Origin: an uncultured Alistipes sp.
Lineage (GTDB): Bacteria; Bacteroidota; Bacteroidia; Bacteroidales; Rikenellaceae
Direction of reading: 5' to 3'
Assembly: GCA_900550925.1 (NCBI GenBank)
Contig: URTU01000009.1
Location: 1 to 43,445 of the forward strand
Length of the DNA stretch: 43,445 nucleotides
Each line of letters begins with the position of its first letter. Position 1 is the stretch's first letter. Position numbers and translations under genes: made by a program. Below, piece by piece: positions 42,486 through 43,445 of the stretch. The notes under the pieces were generated by a model. That model ran no database searches. It was not told the origin of the DNA and saw only the letters and a list, made by a program, of their open reading frames with translations.

Positions 42486-42839
42486 TTATTCAATTGGAAG
42501 ATTGTGTTGCTTCAAGAATGAAAGTTTATCCCAATACCCTCTTTGAAAGACGATTTTGTTATCTTTTACATGAAAAAATCCGCATCCACGAAGTCCAAGA
42601 GAGTCTTTCCATTCCATGATAGCCCATTCTCCATCTTCAAAAATATTTTCCACCATACAAACCATTTTAGCAGTGGCAAATTCATTCACAAACATTTTGT
42701 AGATTGATTCTTTACCTATTATTGGTTCGTTTGCGACTTGATGATTTACTGCATTAGTAGCATACAGCTCTGCTATATGATAAGCATCTGCTTTGTTAAA
42801 GCAATCTATCCATTTTTCCAAAACTTCTTTAGGCTTCAT
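42486..42839 (-). CDS. SnoaL-like (NTF2-fold) protein
   Basis: A 117-residue cone-shaped alpha+beta protein of the SnoaL/NTF2-like superfamily. It begins KEVLEKWIDCFNKADAYHIAELYATNAVNHQVANEP, a typical helix pair with the DCFNKAD and YATNAVNH segments, and ends HVKDNKIVFQRGYWDKLSFLKQHNLP. Family members include polyketide cyclases, isomerases and non-enzymatic pocket proteins; function cannot be told. It is AT-rich like the rest of the island and convergent to the GNAT remnant. It starts at an ATG (42837-42839). Confidence 0.82.
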   Translation of the reverse strand: MKPKEVLEKWIDCFNKADAYHIAELYATNAVNHQVANEPIIGKESIYKMFVNEFATAKMVCMVENIFEDGEWAIMEWKDSLGLRGCGFFHVKDNKIVFQRGYWDKLSFLKQHNLPIE

Positions 42840-42927
42840 TTTTTATAAATTCTTAGGATTTTGATTCTGTAATAAAAACAATCTGTTTGGATGCATAGAT
42901 ACTTGATTTTATTAATAATAGGCTATT

Positions 42928-43445
42928 CTATATTCTAAATCCTCTGGATTTTTGCTCTCTCTGCACCGAGTTACGTAGATTCTGCTGTAACTTTTCCCAT
43001 TGTTCCTTAAACCATTGTACTATGGGTTGTCGGTTTATGGTCAGCATAAGCTTACCACTATCCATCGGATGTTTCTCAACCCTAAAAATATCATTCTTGA
43101 TGTCAAATTTCCACCTGTGTTCTTCGGAATAAATTTTGCCACTACATTGTATGGATTCTTTCTTTGTCAAGAGGTTTTCTATCATGTCTTTGGTAAACCC
43201 GATAACAGCGCATAATTTTTCCATTCTCAACATCTCTTTGAACATGGGAAACCATTTGTGGGCTTTTTCAAGCAAGGTGCTCAATCGTGATATTTCCTTG
43301 TCTTTGGCTTCAAGTTCTTGATTATGTATTCTTTGAAGATTACGAATTTGTCTGCTATGCTGTTCCTGTATTTGTTGTATCTGAATTTTTAATTCATCAG
43401 TAGCTTTGTCCCGTTTGGTAATTTCCTGATGTAGCTGCTCGATGT
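42928..43445 (-). CDS. C-terminal part of a probable mobilization protein
   Basis: The frame is open from the window edge (base 43443) to a TAG at 42928, about 171 residues, so this is the end of a longer gene whose start lies outside. The visible N-terminal ~60 residues form a Gln/Glu/Lys-rich coiled coil (EQLHQEITKRDKATDELK, IQEQHSRQIRNLQRI); the end is a small domain with WFPMFKEMLRMEKLCAVIGFTKDMIENLLT and a basic tail. Relaxases of Bacteroides mobilizable elements often carry such C-terminal coiled coils, and the position in an NBU2-like element suggests MobN2. No catalytic relaxase motif is visible in the window. A TTG at 43284 looks like a start but is internal. Confidence 0.55.
   Translation of the reverse strand, partial: IEQLHQEITKRDKATDELKIQIQQIQEQHSRQIRNLQRIHNQELEAKDKEISRLSTLLEKAHKWFPMFKEMLRMEKLCAVIGFTKDMIENLLTKKESIQCSGKIYSEEHRWKFDIKNDIFRVEKHPMDSGKLMLTINRQPIVQWFKEQWEKLQQNLRNSVQREQKSRGFRI

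Larger units (their letters stand above)
39969..43445. mobile_element. One end of an NBU2-like mobilizable element (partial)
   Basis: From the tRNA-Ser 3' end to the window edge the DNA is clearly AT-rich, unlike the GC-rich chromosome, with different codon choice. It carries a Mef-type efflux gene next to a lincosamide nucleotidyltransferase gene, a degraded GNAT gene, a SnoaL-like gene and the end of a probable mobilization gene. mefEN2 and linAN2 are cargo of the Bacteroides element NBU2, which inserts in tRNA-Ser. The integrase and the second junction should lie beyond the window. Identity with NBU2 is inferred from gene content, not alignment. Confidence 0.75.

Noticed and set aside
1..43445. 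CRISPR array, insertion sequence transposase, rRNA operon
   Set aside because: No regularly spaced repeats, transposase motifs or rRNA-like sequence were seen anywhere in the window.

Overview
The window looks like a Bacteroidales chromosome, most likely Alistipes or a close Rikenellaceae relative. The reasons are the GC-rich, strongly biased codon use; Bacteroidetes-type promoters (TTTG or TTG, 19-21 nt, TAnnTTTG) in front of many genes with almost no Shine-Dalgarno sequences; and lineage-typical genes such as a TamL-like Omp85 lipoprotein, a fimbrillin-like lipoprotein, a DUF2807 lipoprotein and a membrane-bound AraC regulator. Genus is inferred from general resemblance; no search was possible.

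Layout, left to right. 1-5.5 kb: end of argH, a DUF454 membrane protein, a DUF2807 lipoprotein, a CD225/dispanin protein, a candidate small RNA with its own promoter and terminator, a membrane-anchored AraC regulator, aroC and the fluoride channel crcB. 5.5-8.9 kb: ackA, a phosphate butyryltransferase and butyrate kinase, forming an acyl-phosphate/ATP module with a terminator hairpin before buk. 9.1-15.7 kb: two divergent gene pairs, a beta-lactamase-fold hydrolase plus a DUF5009 membrane protein on one strand, and a NamZ-type exo-N-acetylmuramidase plus a GH9-deacetylase fusion on the other. This reads as a cell-wall amino-sugar salvage locus. 16-22.5 kb: a secreted MORN-repeat protein, an alpha/beta hydrolase, a small acidic protein, dapF, a nitroreductase and tamL. 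22.7-28 kb: carAB and a SpoU-type RNA methyltransferase. 28-33 kb: a fimbrillin-like lipoprotein with GLUG repeats, an AraC regulator, an SPL-like radical SAM enzyme and a cupin. 33.3-36.2 kb: a MarR regulator and a large fusion of CoA-disulfide reductase, rhodanese, TusA and DsrE domains. 36.5-39.4 kb: two unrecognised small proteins, an NhaD-type antiporter and HU.

At 39,884 a tRNA-Ser(UGA) gene marks a sharp change. Everything to its right is AT-rich with different codon use: a Mef-type efflux pump, a lincosamide nucleotidyltransferase, a broken GNAT acetyltransferase, a SnoaL-like protein and the C-terminal coiled coil of a probable mobilization protein running off the edge. Cargo and insertion site match the Bacteroides mobilizable element NBU2, so this is probably one end of an NBU2-like element.

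The most interesting items are the putative peptidoglycan-salvage locus with its unusual GH9-deacetylase fusion, the four-domain sulfur-transfer protein with its Cys-containing MarR regulator, the candidate small RNA at 2303-2447, and the resistance island. Promoter positions also revise several start codons: the DUF2807 gene, aroC (TTG), the nitroreductase, marR and the unknown gene at 36563.
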